NCBI RefSeq assembly: GCF_020151015.1
Contig: NZ_CP083746.1
Span: forward strand, 3,687,001-3,751,000
DNA length: 64,000 nt
Direction: 5' to 3'
DNA from: Pseudomonas sp. p1(2021b)
GTDB lineage: Bacteria; Pseudomonadota; Gammaproteobacteria; Pseudomonadales; Pseudomonadaceae
Below are positions 16,672-26,180 of the stretch, piece by piece. The translations under genes were made by a program, and so were the position numbers. Each line of letters opens with the position of its first letter. Position 1 is the first letter of the stretch. The notes below the pieces were generated by a model. It worked only from the letters and a program-made list of their open reading frames with translations, was not told the origin of the DNA and ran no database searches.

Positions 16672-17366
16672 GCCAGGGTCTCCAACGGGGTGTCATCGCC
16701 GCCCAACGCCATGAACTCGGCATGGGACACCGCTACGAAGCGTACCCGGTCCCCCGGTTGCAGGAGGCTGTAGCCGTCGCGCTCGCGGTCGAACAGCTTC
16801 ACCGGGGTACGCCCGATTAGGTTCCAGCCCCCTGGAGAGACAGCTGGGTAGGCGGCGGTCTGGCGCTCGGCGATCCCCACGCTACCGGCAGCCACGCGCT
16901 TGCGCGGGGTACTCAGGCGCGGGCTGGCCAGGCGTTCGTCCACCAGGCCCATGAAACCGAACCCCGGCGCGAAGCCCAGGGCAAACACGGGGTACTCGCG
17001 CTCACTGTGCAGCCGGATCACTTCGGCCTCGCTCAGGCCGCTGCGGGCGGCCAGCACCGGCAACTCCGGCCCGACGCTGGCGTGGTACCACACGGGCATC
17101 TCGTGCCGGCGCCCGGCATTGCCGGTGTCCGGCTGCAAGCCGTCCAAGGCCTTGTCGATCAGCGCCCTCGCCTCGCCCGGGGCCGACGCGAACTGCACCA
17201 TCAGCGTGGTGTAGGACGGCACCAGGTCGATCAGATGCGCCCCGAAAGCCGCGCGCAGACGCTCGCTGGCGGCCAGTATCCAGGGCATGTTGGCCTCCTC
17301 GATGGTGTCGAACAGGCGCACCATCACGCTGTCGATGGCCACCACCTCGATACGTGGGCTGATCAT
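16668..17366 (-). CDS. pxpB: 5-oxoprolinase subunit B
   Basis: A 232-residue KipI/AHS1-type subunit of the prokaryotic 5-oxoprolinase. Family hallmarks are [38 protein letters not shown] and [65 protein letters not shown]. The ATG at 17366 (MISPRIEV) overlaps the pxpA stop by 4 bp, so coupling is expected; a longer upstream frame lies inside pxpA and is rejected. Confidence 0.93.
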   Translation of the reverse strand: MISPRIEVVAIDSVMVRLFDTIEEANMPWILAASERLRAAFGAHLIDLVPSYTTLMVQFASAPGEARALIDKALDGLQPDTGNAGRRHEMPVWYHASVGPELPVLAARSGLSEAEVIRLHSEREYPVFALGFAPGFGFMGLVDERLASPRLSTPRKRVAAGSVGIAERQTAAYPAVSPGGWNLIGRTPVKLFDRERDGYSLLQPGDRVRFVAVSHAEFMALGGDDTPLETLA

Positions 17367-18142
17367 GGTTGCACCAACGCATCCAGGGCCTGGCGGATCT
17401 GCCGCACCGCCGCCACGGAGCTGTCGTTGTCGCCATGTACGCACAGGGTGCTGGCATCCAGCTGCACGGCGCTGCCGTCATTGGCCACCAGTGCCTGGCC
17501 ACGCGCCAGGCGCAAGGCTTGCTCGAGCACCTGCGCCGGGTCGTGGTGCACCGCGCCAGGCAAGCGCCGGGACACCAGGTGGCCACTGGCGGTATAGGCG
17601 CGGTCGGCGAAGGCTTCGAACCACAGCGGCACGCCCACCGCCGCGCCCAGGGCCCGGGCGGCGCTGTCGTCGGCAGTGGCCATGAGCATCAGCGGCAAGC
17701 TGGCGTCATAGGCGGCCACGGCCTCGAGTACGGCACGCAGCTTGAGCGGGTCGGCCATCATGTCGTTGTACAGCGCGCCATGGGGTTTTACATAGGCCAC
17801 ACGGCCGCCAAGTACCCTGCAGATGCCATCCAGGGCGCCGATCTGGTAGTGCAGCAGGTCGCGGATCTCCTCACTGCTGCAGGCCATGGAGCGGCGGCCG
17901 AAGCCGACCAGGTCCGGGTAAGCCGGGTGCGCGCCGATGGTCACGCCGTGCTCCAGCGCCAGGGCCACGGTGCGGCGCATGGTGCCCGGGTCGCCGGCAT
18001 GGTAGCCGCAGGCGATGTTGGCGCAATCGATGTAGGGCATGACCTCGGCGTCCAAGCCCATGCGCCAGCTGCCGAAACTCTCGCCCATGTCGCAATTGAG
18101 TAGCAGGCGTTTCACCGGTGGGGTTCCCTTGTGACTGTTCAT
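17363..18142 (-). CDS. pxpA: 5-oxoprolinase subunit A
   Basis: A 259-residue LamB/YcsF family TIM-barrel-like subunit. It shows [17 protein letters not shown] near the N-terminus, [49 protein letters not shown] and [15 protein letters not shown], all conserved in the family. PxpA works with PxpBC to hydrolyse 5-oxoproline, a damaged form of glutamate/glutamine. It lies 10 bp after the MFS transporter stop, so the transporter and the enzyme are one operon. Confidence 0.94.
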   Translation of the reverse strand: MNSHKGTPPVKRLLLNCDMGESFGSWRMGLDAEVMPYIDCANIACGYHAGDPGTMRRTVALALEHGVTIGAHPAYPDLVGFGRRSMACSSEEIRDLLHYQIGALDGICRVLGGRVAYVKPHGALYNDMMADPLKLRAVLEAVAAYDASLPLMLMATADDSAARALGAAVGVPLWFEAFADRAYTASGHLVSRRLPGAVHHDPAQVLEQALRLARGQALVANDGSAVQLDASTLCVHGDNDSSVAAVRQIRQALDALVQP

Positions 18143-18152
18143 GTTGCCTACC

Positions 18153-19439
18153 TTACCGTGCCTTGAGTTGTTTGCCGCGTGTTTCCGGCAGGCTCAGGGC
18201 GGCAAGAATCACCACACCGTAGGACACCGCGGCGAAGCCACCAATACCCAGCCCCAGCGGCACCTTCTGGCTGAGCACGCCGATCAGCAGCGGGAAGAAA
18301 GCGGCGATGGCCCGCCCCACGTTGTAGCAGAAGCCCTGCCCCGAACCACGGATACGCGTGGGGAACAGTTCGGTGAGGAAGGCGCCCATTCCGCTGAAGA
18401 TGCCCGAGGCGAAAAAGCCCAGGGGGAAGCCCAGCCACAGCATGACGCCATCGCTCACCGGCATCTGGGTATAGAGCAGCACGATGACGAACGAGCCGAC
18501 GGCGAACAGGATGAAATTCTTCTTGCGACCGAGCAGGTCGGTCAGGTACGCGCTGACCACGTAGCCGACATAGGAGCCGATGATGACCATGGCCAGGTAG
18601 CCACCGGTGCCCAGCACGCTCAGGCCACGTTCGTTCTTGAGGAAGGTCGGCAGCCAGGAGGTAATGGCGTAGTAGCCTCCCAGGGCACCGGTGGTCAGCA
18701 GCGAGGCGCGCAAGGTGGTCCACAGCATGCCTGGGGCAAAGATCTCGTAGAAGCGCGACGGTGCCTCGGTCTTCTCCACCGCCTTGGCCTCGCGATAGAC
18801 CTCCGGGTCCTTGACCAGGCGGCGAACGAAGATTACGAACACCGCCGGCACGATGCCCAGCAGGAACAGCGCGCGCCAGGCCTGCTCCGGAGGCAGGAAG
18901 GAGAACAGCAACGCATACAGGATGGCCGTCAGGCCCCAGCCAATGGCCCAGCCGGACTGCACCATGCCCACCGCCTTGCCACGGTCCTGGGCGCGGATCA
19001 CCTCGCCGATCAGCACCGCGCCAGCGGTCCATTCACCACCGAAGCCGAAGCCCATCAGGGTACGTGCCACCAGCAACTGCTCGTAGCTCTGGGCGAAGCC
19101 GCAGAGGAAGGTGAAGAAGGCGAACCACAGCACCGTCAGCTGCAAGGTGCGCACACGGCCGATGCGGTCGGACAGGATGCCGGCGATCCAGCCGCCCAGG
19201 GCCGAGGCGATCAACGTGCTGGTGTGGATCAACCCGGCCTCGGCGGTGGTGATGCCCCACATGAGGATCAGGGTGGGGATGACGAAGCTCAGCATCTGGG
19301 TGTCCATGCCATCGAGACCGTAGCCGATCTTGCAGCTCCAGAAGGTGCGTCGCTGCTGGCGGTCGATATCGCGGTACCAGGCGAAGGGGCCGGTGGACGG
19401 GCGGGTGGGCGCCTGCTGCTGCACGCCGGTTGGGTTCAT
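18153..19439 (-). CDS. MFS transporter of the pxp operon
   Basis: A 428-residue MFS permease with twelve predicted helices. The start has a long cytoplasmic N-terminus, then [31 protein letters not shown]. The loop 2-3 motif [20 protein letters not shown] and the repeat [16 protein letters not shown] are present, as in sialate/aromatic-acid type carriers. First gene of the pxp operon, so uptake of 5-oxoproline or a related compound is the likely role (inference from context). The ATG at 19439 has GAGG upstream. The last residues run GKQLKAR. Confidence 0.88.
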   Translation of the reverse strand: MNPTGVQQQAPTRPSTGPFAWYRDIDRQQRRTFWSCKIGYGLDGMDTQMLSFVIPTLILMWGITTAEAGLIHTSTLIASALGGWIAGILSDRIGRVRTLQLTVLWFAFFTFLCGFAQSYEQLLVARTLMGFGFGGEWTAGAVLIGEVIRAQDRGKAVGMVQSGWAIGWGLTAILYALLFSFLPPEQAWRALFLLGIVPAVFVIFVRRLVKDPEVYREAKAVEKTEAPSRFYEIFAPGMLWTTLRASLLTTGALGGYYAITSWLPTFLKNERGLSVLGTGGYLAMVIIGSYVGYVVSAYLTDLLGRKKNFILFAVGSFVIVLLYTQMPVSDGVMLWLGFPLGFFASGIFSGMGAFLTELFPTRIRGSGQGFCYNVGRAIAAFFPLLIGVLSQKVPLGLGIGGFAAVSYGVVILAALSLPETRGKQLKAR

Positions 19440-19569
19440 GGTTGCCTCGGCTTGTTGGTATTGTTTTATGGACGACGCCTGGCGTCGCGGCCTGGGTATC
19501 ATTGTTCAAAGGCTGCGGGGGCAGCGTCCAACGATAAAAACCGCCGGTCTGGAACAAGAAAAACTGATC

Positions 19570-20481
19570 ATGAATCTGCGCTTTCTCGAAACCTTCGTCT
19601 GGGTCGCCCGGCTCAAGAGCTTCAGGCTCACCGCCGAGAAGCTGTTCACCACCCAGGCGTCGGTGTCCAGCCGCATCGCCGCGCTGGAGGCGGACCTTGG
19701 GGTGAAACTGCTGCTGCGCGACTCCCGCGGCGTCAGCCTGACCCCGGAAGGCAGCAAGGTGCTGGAGTACGCCGAACGCATGCTCGATACCGCCAAGGCC
19801 ATGAAGCAGTCACTGGACAGCGACAGGACCAAGGTCGGGCGGATCCGCATCGGCGTGATGGACACGGTGATCCATACCTGGATGAGCGCGCTGGTGGCCG
19901 AGCTCACCGAGCGCTACCCCCAGGTGGAGATCGAGCTGGTGGCCGATACCGCACTGAACCTGCGCGAACAGCTGCAAAAAGGCTTTCTCGATGTGATCCT
20001 GCAGACCGACCTGTTGCGCCAGGAGTCGATCCGCAGCACCGACCTGGCACGCTACCCCATGGGCTGGGTCGTTGCAGCGGGCTCCCTGCAACACCGCGAC
20101 TACGCCTCGCTGGCGGAGCTGGCCCGGGAGCGTATCGTCACCTTCTCCAAGAATTCCCGCCCGCATCAGGAAGTGCTCAGCCTGCTGCAGGCCGCAGGTG
20201 CCCAGGCGCCACGGCTGAACTGCGTGAACTCGGTCGCCGCCATCACGCGTCTGCTGCGCGATGGCTTCGGCATCGGCGCCCTGCCGCCGGCACTGGTGGA
20301 TGCCGAGCTGGCCCGCGGCGAGCTGGTGCTGCTGGGCGGGCTGCAGCCACCGCCGAGCCTGGAGCTGGTGGTGGCCTGGCAGACCGGCGTGGCGTTGGTG
20401 GATGAGGTGGTAGGGGTGTGCAAGCAGGTGCTGGAGCGTTATGCGCGGGATGTGGGGGGACAGCGGATCGTGCTGGTCTGA
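19570..20481 (+). CDS. LysR family transcriptional regulator
   Basis: A 303-residue LTTR: N-terminal winged HTH (MNLRFLETFVWVARLKSFRLTAEKLFTTQASVSSRIAALEADLGVKLLLRDSRGVSLTPEG) and a two-lobed effector domain starting about residue 90 (GRIRIGVMDTVIHTWM). It is divergent from the MFS-pxpABC operon across a 130-bp gap, the classic LTTR arrangement, so it probably controls 5-oxoproline use. The ATG at 19570 is taken from alignment with the LTTR N-terminus; the frame is open 80 codons further upstream only because it crosses the intergenic region. Confidence 0.9.
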   Translation: MNLRFLETFVWVARLKSFRLTAEKLFTTQASVSSRIAALEADLGVKLLLRDSRGVSLTPEGSKVLEYAERMLDTAKAMKQSLDSDRTKVGRIRIGVMDTVIHTWMSALVAELTERYPQVEIELVADTALNLREQLQKGFLDVILQTDLLRQESIRSTDLARYPMGWVVAAGSLQHRDYASLAELARERIVTFSKNSRPHQEVLSLLQAAGAQAPRLNCVNSVAAITRLLRDGFGIGALPPALVDAELARGELVLLGGLQPPPSLELVVAWQTGVALVDEVVGVCKQVLERYARDVGGQRIVLV

Positions 20482-20484
20482 CAG

Positions 20485-20597
20485 GCCCCTGGGGCCGCTA
20501 CGCGCCCCTTTCGCGGCGCAAGGCCGCTCCTACAAATGGCGCAGGCCACGTACCTGGAGCGGCCGCGTGCCGCGAAAGGGCCGCAAAGCGGCCCCAG
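20485..20597. repeat. REP pair with flanking short hairpins
   Basis: Two facing REP cores (CGGCGCAAGGCCGCTCCTAC and its partner GGAGCGGCCGCGTGCCGCGA) with GGGGCCGC-type and GGGCCGCAAAGCGGCCC hairpins on the outside fill the gap between convergent genes. This is a typical bacterial interspersed mosaic element. Confidence 0.75.
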
Positions 20598-20599
20598 GC

Positions 20600-21121
20600 C
20601 TAGCGCCAACTCTCTTTGACAGCCTTGCGCCGACCGCCAAGCGCCACCCAGCCAAGCCCCACCAGCAGGCTCTCGACCACCAACGCCAGCACGAACCCCG
20701 CGCCAAGCCCCCAGCCAATCGCCTCGGGCACCAACAGCACCTGGTAGCTGTAGCCCGCGAGCGTCTCGTCCCGCAGCTGCGGATCGGCCTGCACCAGCAC
20801 ATGCCAGGTGCGGCTCGGCCAGGGCGCTTGCAATGCCTGCCATTCCCTTTCCAGCAGTTGGTTGCGAACCAGCAGGCTTTCGATGCTGTTGGCGTCACTG
20901 TTGAACACCGGATCCTCACTGGTGCGGTAATGGCGCACCAGTGCCTGGAGGTCACCGTTGAAGAAACGTTCGGCGGTCTGCCGGAAGCCATCGAGCGCCT
21001 CGCGCGACTCGAACAGGTGCGCTTCGACCCGTTGGCTGTAATCCTTGATCAGCCCCGGTACCTGGAGCCCGGCCAGCAGGCCGAAGGTGAACAGCAGCAA
21101 CCGCAGGTAACCTCTGAACAT
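20600..21121 (-). CDS. DUF2937 family membrane protein
   Basis: A 173-residue protein with an N-terminal hydrophobic helix (LRLLLFTFGLLAGLQVPGLI), a helical periplasmic middle (RVEAHLFESREALDGFRQTAERFFNGDLQALVRHYRTSEDPVFNSDANSIESLLVRNQLLEREW) and a second helix near residue 140-160. The layout matches DUF2937. No function is known. It is the last of three minus-strand genes separated by 12 and 16 bp. Confidence 0.8.
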   Translation of the reverse strand: MFRGYLRLLLFTFGLLAGLQVPGLIKDYSQRVEAHLFESREALDGFRQTAERFFNGDLQALVRHYRTSEDPVFNSDANSIESLLVRNQLLEREWQALQAPWPSRTWHVLVQADPQLRDETLAGYSYQVLLVPEAIGWGLGAGFVLALVVESLLVGLGWVALGGRRKAVKESWR

Positions 21122-21133
21122 GCAACTGGCTTC

Positions 21134-21907
21134 CTAGCTCTGCCCCTGGGCGATGCATTCGCCATGGCGCCACAGGGCCCATTGACCCGGCTCGTAGCGC
21201 TGCCAGGTCTCGTTGTCGGTCAGGGCCTCGGTGGCGATCACCGTGACCACGTCGTTGGGGGTTGTTTCGGACTGGAAGTCGACGTTGAGGTCGACATCCT
21301 TCAAACGCGCCGGGCCGAACGGCGCGCGCCGGGTGATGTGCACCAGCTTGGTCGAACAGAAGCAGAACAGCCAGTCTCCATCGCTGAGCAGGCAATTGAA
21401 CACGCCCTTGCCGCGGTACCCAGCACAGGCTTCGACCAGCACCGGCAGCAGCTGTTCAATCTCGACAGGCTCAGGGAAGGCGGCGCGCACGCGGTTGAGC
21501 AGGTCGCAGAAGGCCGCCTCGCTGTCGGTGTCGCCTACCGGCCGGTAGAAGGTGACCTGGCCCTGGAACTCGCCAAGCTGGCCGTTGTGCGCGAAGCACC
21601 AGTTGCGCCCCCACAGCTCGCGCACGAACGGGTGGGTGTTGGAGAGGCAGACCTTGCCGACGTTGGCCTGGCGGATATGCCCGATGACCACTTCGCTCTT
21701 GATCGGGTAGCGCTGCACCAGGTTGGCCACCTCCGACTCGCTGCTCGCTGCCGGGTCCTGGAACACGCGCAGGCCACGCCCTTCGTAGAAGCCGATGCCC
21801 CAGCCGTCGCGGTGCGGGCCGGTACGGCCGCCACGCTGCATCAGGCCGGTGAAGCTGAAGACGATGTCGGTGGGAACGTTGGCGCTCATGCCCAGCAGTT
21901 CGCACAT
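21134..21907 (-). CDS. Class II glutamine amidotransferase (YafJ-like)
   Basis: A 257-residue Ntn-type amidotransferase. The N-terminal nucleophile is Cys2 (MCELLGMSAN). The family pattern continues with GGRTGPHRDGWGIGFYEG, VIGHIRQANVGKVCLSNTHPF and NWCFAHNGQL. YafJ-type proteins lack a separate synthase domain; the acceptor is unknown and a role in modifying a small molecule or gamma-glutamyl compound is only inferred. It probably shares a transcript with the flanking membrane-protein genes. Confidence 0.9.
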   Translation of the reverse strand: MCELLGMSANVPTDIVFSFTGLMQRGGRTGPHRDGWGIGFYEGRGLRVFQDPAASSESEVANLVQRYPIKSEVVIGHIRQANVGKVCLSNTHPFVRELWGRNWCFAHNGQLGEFQGQVTFYRPVGDTDSEAAFCDLLNRVRAAFPEPVEIEQLLPVLVEACAGYRGKGVFNCLLSDGDWLFCFCSTKLVHITRRAPFGPARLKDVDLNVDFQSETTPNDVVTVIATEALTDNETWQRYEPGQWALWRHGECIAQGQS

Positions 21908-21923
21908 GCTCCAGGCCCTCCGC

Positions 21924-22418
21924 CTACAACCGTGGCTCGACCCGGCCGCGGCCGGTGGCCACCGGCTGCGGGTCGTCGCGGTAGCGGTCGTGGCGCCCGG
22001 CAGCCACCGAAGCGCGGGCCGTCACCTGCTCGTCCTCGACGGCCTGGCGCTGGGCGGCGGCATCAGCCTTGGCCCGACGTTCACGGGCGCGCTTTTCCAA
22101 CGGCCAGCGCACCAGGACGAAAACGCCATACAGGATGAAGGCGATCAAGCCGTACATGGCCAGGTCCGAAGCGGCACGCCAGGCGTTGTTGCCGACCTTG
22201 AAGGCCAAATCCAGGGCGGTGATGGCGATGGCCGGGGCGAAGCTCTCCTTGACCGGGTCGACGATGGTCGGGGTCAGCAGCAGCACTGCCAGGACCACCC
22301 GCAGCGGTTCGCGCAGCCAGCGCCACATCCAACCGGTGAGCTTGAAGCCTACCCACAGGCAGCCAAGGGCGGCCAGGGCATACAGGCCCCAGGCGAGCGT
22401 ATAGTCGTTCTCGGTCAT
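21924..22418 (-). CDS. Conserved membrane protein of unknown function
   Basis: A 164-residue protein with three to four hydrophobic helices (WGLYALAALGCLWVGFKLTGWMW, LRVVLAVLLLTPTIV, LAMYGLIAFILYGVFVLVRWPLE) and a charged Arg/Ala-rich C-terminal tail. I do not recognise the family, although its position ahead of the YafJ-like and DUF2937 genes looks like a conserved Pseudomonas operon. The C-terminal 45 residues look disordered. Confidence 0.75.
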   Translation of the reverse strand: MTENDYTLAWGLYALAALGCLWVGFKLTGWMWRWLREPLRVVLAVLLLTPTIVDPVKESFAPAIAITALDLAFKVGNNAWRAASDLAMYGLIAFILYGVFVLVRWPLEKRARERRAKADAAAQRQAVEDEQVTARASVAAGRHDRYRDDPQPVATGRGRVEPRL

Positions 22419-22497
22419 GGTGTTCGTGCAAGCCAGGTAAAGAGATGCCTATGATAAACACTTTTCAGAGCGCACACAGCGTCTCCCTGTCCCGGCC

Positions 22498-22591
22498 CCA
22501 ATCGCCGGCAAGCCGGCTCCCACAGATTCAGCGCTGCCCTCGAGGCTTATGCAGTACCTATGGGAGCTGGCTTGCCGGCGATAGCGCCAGG
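22498..22591. repeat. REP pair
   Basis: Two inverted GCCGGCAAGCCGGCTCCCA-type cores, separated by about 45 bp, lie upstream of ptrB. They are of the same class as the hairpin at 13573-13604. Confidence 0.75.
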
Positions 22592-22620
22592 GCATGCCGC
22601 CCCCAGCCAAGAGATCCCCA

Positions 22621-24660
22621 ATGCCCAACAAGCCCCAGCCGCCCGTCGCCCGTAGAGACAACGCCGCCGACCCCTACGCTTGGCTGCAGCAGCGAGACAC
22701 GCCCGAGGTACTCGCCTACCTGCAGGCCGAGAACGCCTACCAGCAAGCCTGCCTGGCCGACCAGGCGCCCCTGCGCGAACAGCTGTTCGAGGAAATCAAG
22801 GCGCGCATCCTCGAAACCGACCTATCGTTGCCCTCCCCCTGGGGGCCATACCTGTACTACACCCGCACTACGGCCGGCGACGAATACCCGCGTCACTACC
22901 GCTGCCCACGCCCAGCCGATGACTCCAATACCGTCGACCAAAGCCAGGAACAACTGCTGCTCGACCCCAACGCCCTGGCCAATGGCGGCTTCCTGTCCCT
23001 GGGCGCCTTCAACGTCAGCCCCGACCACCGCCTGCTGGCCTACAGCCTCGACACCAGCGGCGACGAGGTCTACACCTTGTACGTGAAGGACCTGGCCAGC
23101 GGCACGGTCACCGCCCTGCCCTTCGACGACTGCGACGGCAGCCTGACCTGGGCCAACGACAGCCAGACGCTGTTCTTCGCCGAACTGGACGACACCCACC
23201 GCCCTTGGCGCCTGCGCCGCCATACCCTGGGCAGCCGCGAGGCCCAGACCGTGTTCGAAGAACCCGACGGGCGCTTCTTCCTGCATTGCTACCGGGCCAG
23301 CTCCGAGCGCCAACTGGTGCTGCTGCTCAACAGCAAGACCACCAGCGAAGCCTGGGTACTCGATGCCGCGACCCCGAATGCGGCTTTCACCTGCCTGGCA
23401 CCACGGGTCGAGGGCCACGAGTACTTCCCTGACCACGGCCAGCTCGACGGCCAGTGGCGATGGTTCATCCGCAGCAACCAGGACGGCATCAACTTCGCCC
23501 TGTTCCAAGCCCCGGCCGAGCAAGTGCCCAGCCGCGAGCAATGGCAGGTGCTGGTACCGCACAGCGACCAGGTCATGCTCGAAGGCCTGAGCCTGAATGC
23601 CAGCGCCCTGACCCTGAGCCTGCGCGAAGGCGGCCTGCCGATCATCGAAGTGCGGCCCCAGGGCCTGGCGCCCTACCGTGTCGAACTGCCGGATGCCGCC
23701 TACAGCCTGTATGTGCAGGACAGCCTGGAGTTCGCCAGCACCCGTGTGCGGCTGCGCTATGAAGCGCTCAACCGACCGGCCCAGGTGCGCCAGTTGGACT
23801 TGGCCACCGGCGAGCAGGTTGTGCTCAAGCAGACCCCGGTACTGGGCGAGTTCGATGCCGACGACTACGTCAGCGAACGCCTATGGGCCGTGGCCAAGGA
23901 CGGCACCCGCGTCCCCATCAGCCTGGTGCGTCGGCGCGACGACCTGGGCCAGTGCGTACCGCTGTACCTCTACGGTTATGGTGCCTACGGCGAGAGCCTC
24001 GACCCGTGGTTCTCCCACGCCCGCCTGAGCCTGTTGCAACGCGGCGTGGCCTTCGCCATCGCCCATGTGCGCGGTGGCGGCGAGCTGGGCGAAGCCTGGT
24101 ACCGGGCGGGCAAGCAGGCGCACAAGCAGAACAGTTTCGACGACTTCATCGCCTGCGCCGAACACCTGATCGCCGAGGGCGTGACCACCCGCGAACGCCT
24201 GGCCATCAGCGGCGGCAGCGCTGGTGGCCTGCTGATGGGCGCGGTACTCAACCAGCGCCCGGAGCTGTTCCGCTGCGCCATCGCCGAGGTGCCGTTCGTC
24301 GATGTGCTCAATACCATGCTCGACCCGGACCTGCCGCTGACCATCACCGAGTACGACGAATGGGGCAACCCCGAGGAGCCGGAGGTCTACCAGCGGATCA
24401 AGGCCTACGCCCCCTACGAGAACGTCAAGGCCCAGGCCTACCCGGCCATGCTGGTGGTCGCCGGCTACAACGACAGCCGCGTGCAGTATTGGGAAGCGGC
24501 CAAATGGGTGGCGCGACTGCGTACCTGCAAGACCGATGACAACCTGCTGCTGCTCAAGACCGAGATGGGCGCCGGGCACGGCGGCATGAGCGGGCGATAC
24601 CAGGGGCTACGCGATGTGGCGTTGGAATATGCGTTCGTGCTTGGGGAGCTGGGGGTGTGA
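22621..24660 (+). CDS. ptrB: Oligopeptidase B (S9 family serine peptidase)
   Basis: A 679-residue prolyl-oligopeptidase family enzyme: N-terminal beta-propeller (about 60-400) and C-terminal alpha/beta hydrolase. The catalytic triad is readable: Ser533 in GGSAGG (531-536), Asp618 in YNDSRVQYWE and His653 in GAGHGGMSG. Oligopeptidase B cuts short peptides after Arg or Lys; the acidic pocket segment EVPFVDVLNTMLDPDLPLTITEYDEWGNP is as in PtrB. It is cytoplasmic, with no signal peptide. The ATG at 22621 follows AAGAGAT; nine more codons upstream are unlikely. Confidence 0.93.
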   Translation: MPNKPQPPVARRDNAADPYAWLQQRDTPEVLAYLQAENAYQQACLADQAPLREQLFEEIKARILETDLSLPSPWGPYLYYTRTTAGDEYPRHYRCPRPADDSNTVDQSQEQLLLDPNALANGGFLSLGAFNVSPDHRLLAYSLDTSGDEVYTLYVKDLASGTVTALPFDDCDGSLTWANDSQTLFFAELDDTHRPWRLRRHTLGSREAQTVFEEPDGRFFLHCYRASSERQLVLLLNSKTTSEAWVLDAATPNAAFTCLAPRVEGHEYFPDHGQLDGQWRWFIRSNQDGINFALFQAPAEQVPSREQWQVLVPHSDQVMLEGLSLNASALTLSLREGGLPIIEVRPQGLAPYRVELPDAAYSLYVQDSLEFASTRVRLRYEALNRPAQVRQLDLATGEQVVLKQTPVLGEFDADDYVSERLWAVAKDGTRVPISLVRRRDDLGQCVPLYLYGYGAYGESLDPWFSHARLSLLQRGVAFAIAHVRGGGELGEAWYRAGKQAHKQNSFDDFIACAEHLIAEGVTTRERLAISGGSAGGLLMGAVLNQRPELFRCAIAEVPFVDVLNTMLDPDLPLTITEYDEWGNPEEPEVYQRIKAYAPYENVKAQAYPAMLVVAGYNDSRVQYWEAAKWVARLRTCKTDDNLLLLKTEMGAGHGGMSGRYQGLRDVALEYAFVLGELGV

Positions 24661-24669
24661 TGGCTATTG

Positions 24670-24748
24670 GGGTTCGCCGAGAGGTTTTCACCGGCGGTGA
24701 GATCGCGCGGCGCGATCTCACAAACGCCGACGAATCATCGGCGAACCC
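24670..24748. terminator. Nested inverted repeats between convergent genes
   Basis: Outer arms GGGTTCGCCGA (24670-24680) and TCGGCGAACCC (24738-24748) enclose an inner perfect hairpin GTGAGATCGCG-CGG-CGCGATCTCAC (24697-24721). The element lies just after the ptrB stop and touches the stop codon of the convergent gene, so it is placed to end both transcripts. There is no T-tract. Confidence 0.6.
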
Positions 24749-25029
24749 TACCGGCCCGATTCGCTCTTCTCGACCTTCGGCGGCTCCTGCAACCCCGGCA
24801 ACGGCTGGTCCTTGGGCGGCCCAGGCACCGGCATCGGCGGCAGCAGCGGCGCGCCGGGCTGGTTGTCACCGGCCTTGGGCGGCGTGCTCGGGGTGATCTG
24901 TGGATAAGGGGTCGGTGTCGGCGTACCCGGTGCGCCGGGCACCGGCGTGAGGAGCCGTGGCTGCTGGCCAGCCGCGTCGGCCAGCGGCGCGACGGCGAGA
25001 ATCAGCACGGCGAGGATCGCATGGACCAT
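24748..25029 (-). CDS. Proline-rich exported protein
   Basis: A 93-residue protein with a signal peptide (MVHAILAVLILAVAPLADAAG) and a Pro/Gly-rich low-complexity remainder (TPVPGAPGTPTPTPYPQITPSTPP, then LPPMPVPGPPKDQPLPG) with a charged end. The ATG at 25029 has a perfect AGGAGG six bases upstream, which argues strongly for translation. No domain is recognised. A periplasmic or cell-wall spacer role is possible but not shown. Confidence 0.75.
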   Translation of the reverse strand: MVHAILAVLILAVAPLADAAGQQPRLLTPVPGAPGTPTPTPYPQITPSTPPKAGDNQPGAPLLPPMPVPGPPKDQPLPGLQEPPKVEKSESGR

Positions 25030-25160
25030 CGGCAACCTCCTGTCAGGGTATCCCTACAGGCTATGCCCAATCAGGCGTTTTCGCCTGTCCGACCAGGGTA
25101 CAGGCGCGCTAGACTCAGTGACATAACCGTCATCTACCCGATTACAACAAAGGTAACACC

Positions 25161-25532
25161 ATGAGTTCGGCCTCCACCTCCGCCGCCACCGCCCGTCTCG
25201 AGCGCATCCTTGCCGACGCCAAGCGCGACAAGGAAATGGGCTACCGCGACAAGGCCCTGAAGATGTACCCGCATGTCTGCGGTCGCTGTGCCCGCGAGTT
25301 CTCCGGCAAGCGCCTGTCGGAGCTGACCGTGCACCACCGCGACCACAACCACGACAACAACCCCCAGGACGGCTCGAACTGGGAACTGCTGTGCCTGTAC
25401 TGCCACGACAACGAGCATTCGCGCTACACCGACCAGCAGTACTTCAGTGAAGGGTCCACCAGCACGCCGAGCATCGCCAAGGCCACCCACAACCCGTTTG
25501 CCGGGTTGGCGAGCCTGCTCAAGAAGGACTGA
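25161..25532 (+). CDS. yajD: YajD family HNH nuclease
   Basis: A 123-residue protein with an HNH fold: zinc pairs CGRC (40-43) and CLYC (78-81), and the catalytic VHHRDHNHDNNPQDGSNWELLCLYCHDNEHSR segment (57-88). The length and the GYRDKALKMYPHVCGRCAREF opening match YajD. Its nucleic acid substrate in the cell is not established. AAAGGT precedes the ATG. Confidence 0.9.
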   Translation: MSSASTSAATARLERILADAKRDKEMGYRDKALKMYPHVCGRCAREFSGKRLSELTVHHRDHNHDNNPQDGSNWELLCLYCHDNEHSRYTDQQYFSEGSTSTPSIAKATHNPFAGLASLLKKD

Positions 25533-25567
25533 CCCTCGAATCGCCCCCACTGCTGCCGGTGAGCCCG

Positions 25568-25573
25568 TATAAT
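25568..25573 (+). promoter_or_regulatory. Perfect -10 box TATAAT
   Basis: A consensus TATAAT stands 28 bp upstream of the GTG start of the RNA methyltransferase gene. No good -35 hexamer lies at 16-18 bp, so activity may need an activator or other contacts. Confidence 0.5.
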
Positions 25574-25600
25574 CGCGCTTTTTGCGAAGGGCCCCGGTAC

Positions 25601-26071
25601 GTGGCAAACAAACGGTACAGCTGCATCGGCCTGTTCAACCCCAAGTCCGCCGAGAACGTAGGTTCGGTGATGCGTGCGGCGGGTTGCTATGGCGTCAACT
25701 CGGTGTTCTACACCGGCAAGCGCTATGAGCGCGCCCGCGACTTCGTCACCGACACCAAGCGCGTGCACTACGACATCCCGCTGATCGGCATCGACGACCT
25801 GCAGCGCATCATCCCCTTGGGGTGCACCCCGGTGGCCGTGGAGCTGGTCGAAGGTGCCCGCCCGCTTCCCGAATACACCCACCCTGACCGCGCCCTCTAT
25901 ATCTTCGGCCCCGAAGACGGCAGCCTCGACGCGAGCGTGCGCGCCTGGTGCGAAGAGACCATCTACATCCCCACCGAGGGCTGCATGAACCTGGCGGCGA
26001 CCGTCAATGTGGTGCTGTACGACCGCATGGCCAAGGGGCTCAATACCCGTTCGGGGCCCAAATTCAAATAA
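25601..26071 (+). CDS. SpoU/TrmH-family RNA 2'-O-methyltransferase
   Basis: A 156-residue SPOUT (trefoil-knot) methyltransferase. The knot motifs are visible: GLFNPKSAENVGSVMRAAGCYGVNSVFYTG (motif 1), LYIFGPEDGSL (motif 2) and IYIPTEGCMNLAATVNVVLYDR (motif 3). It would methylate a ribose 2'-OH in tRNA or rRNA using S-adenosylmethionine; which site is not clear from sequence. The GTG start at 25601 is preferred because the frame upstream crosses the TATAAT box; the family begins near here (VANKRYSCIGL). Confidence 0.85.
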   Translation: MANKRYSCIGLFNPKSAENVGSVMRAAGCYGVNSVFYTGKRYERARDFVTDTKRVHYDIPLIGIDDLQRIIPLGCTPVAVELVEGARPLPEYTHPDRALYIFGPEDGSLDASVRAWCEETIYIPTEGCMNLAATVNVVLYDRMAKGLNTRSGPKFK

Positions 26072-26180
26072 AACCGCCCTGCATAGCCAGTACCGCCCTT
26101 CTCGCACCACCCGGCAATCGGACTGAACGGGCAGGTGGCGCAGCAGGTCAGCTGCATACACCTCAACTGGAGCGTTCGTC

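Noticed and set aside
18141..20405. Plus-strand 754-codon frame opposite the MFS gene
   Set aside because: Shadow of the MFS and LysR genes. Composition (His, Gln, Gly, Ala) is that of antisense translation.
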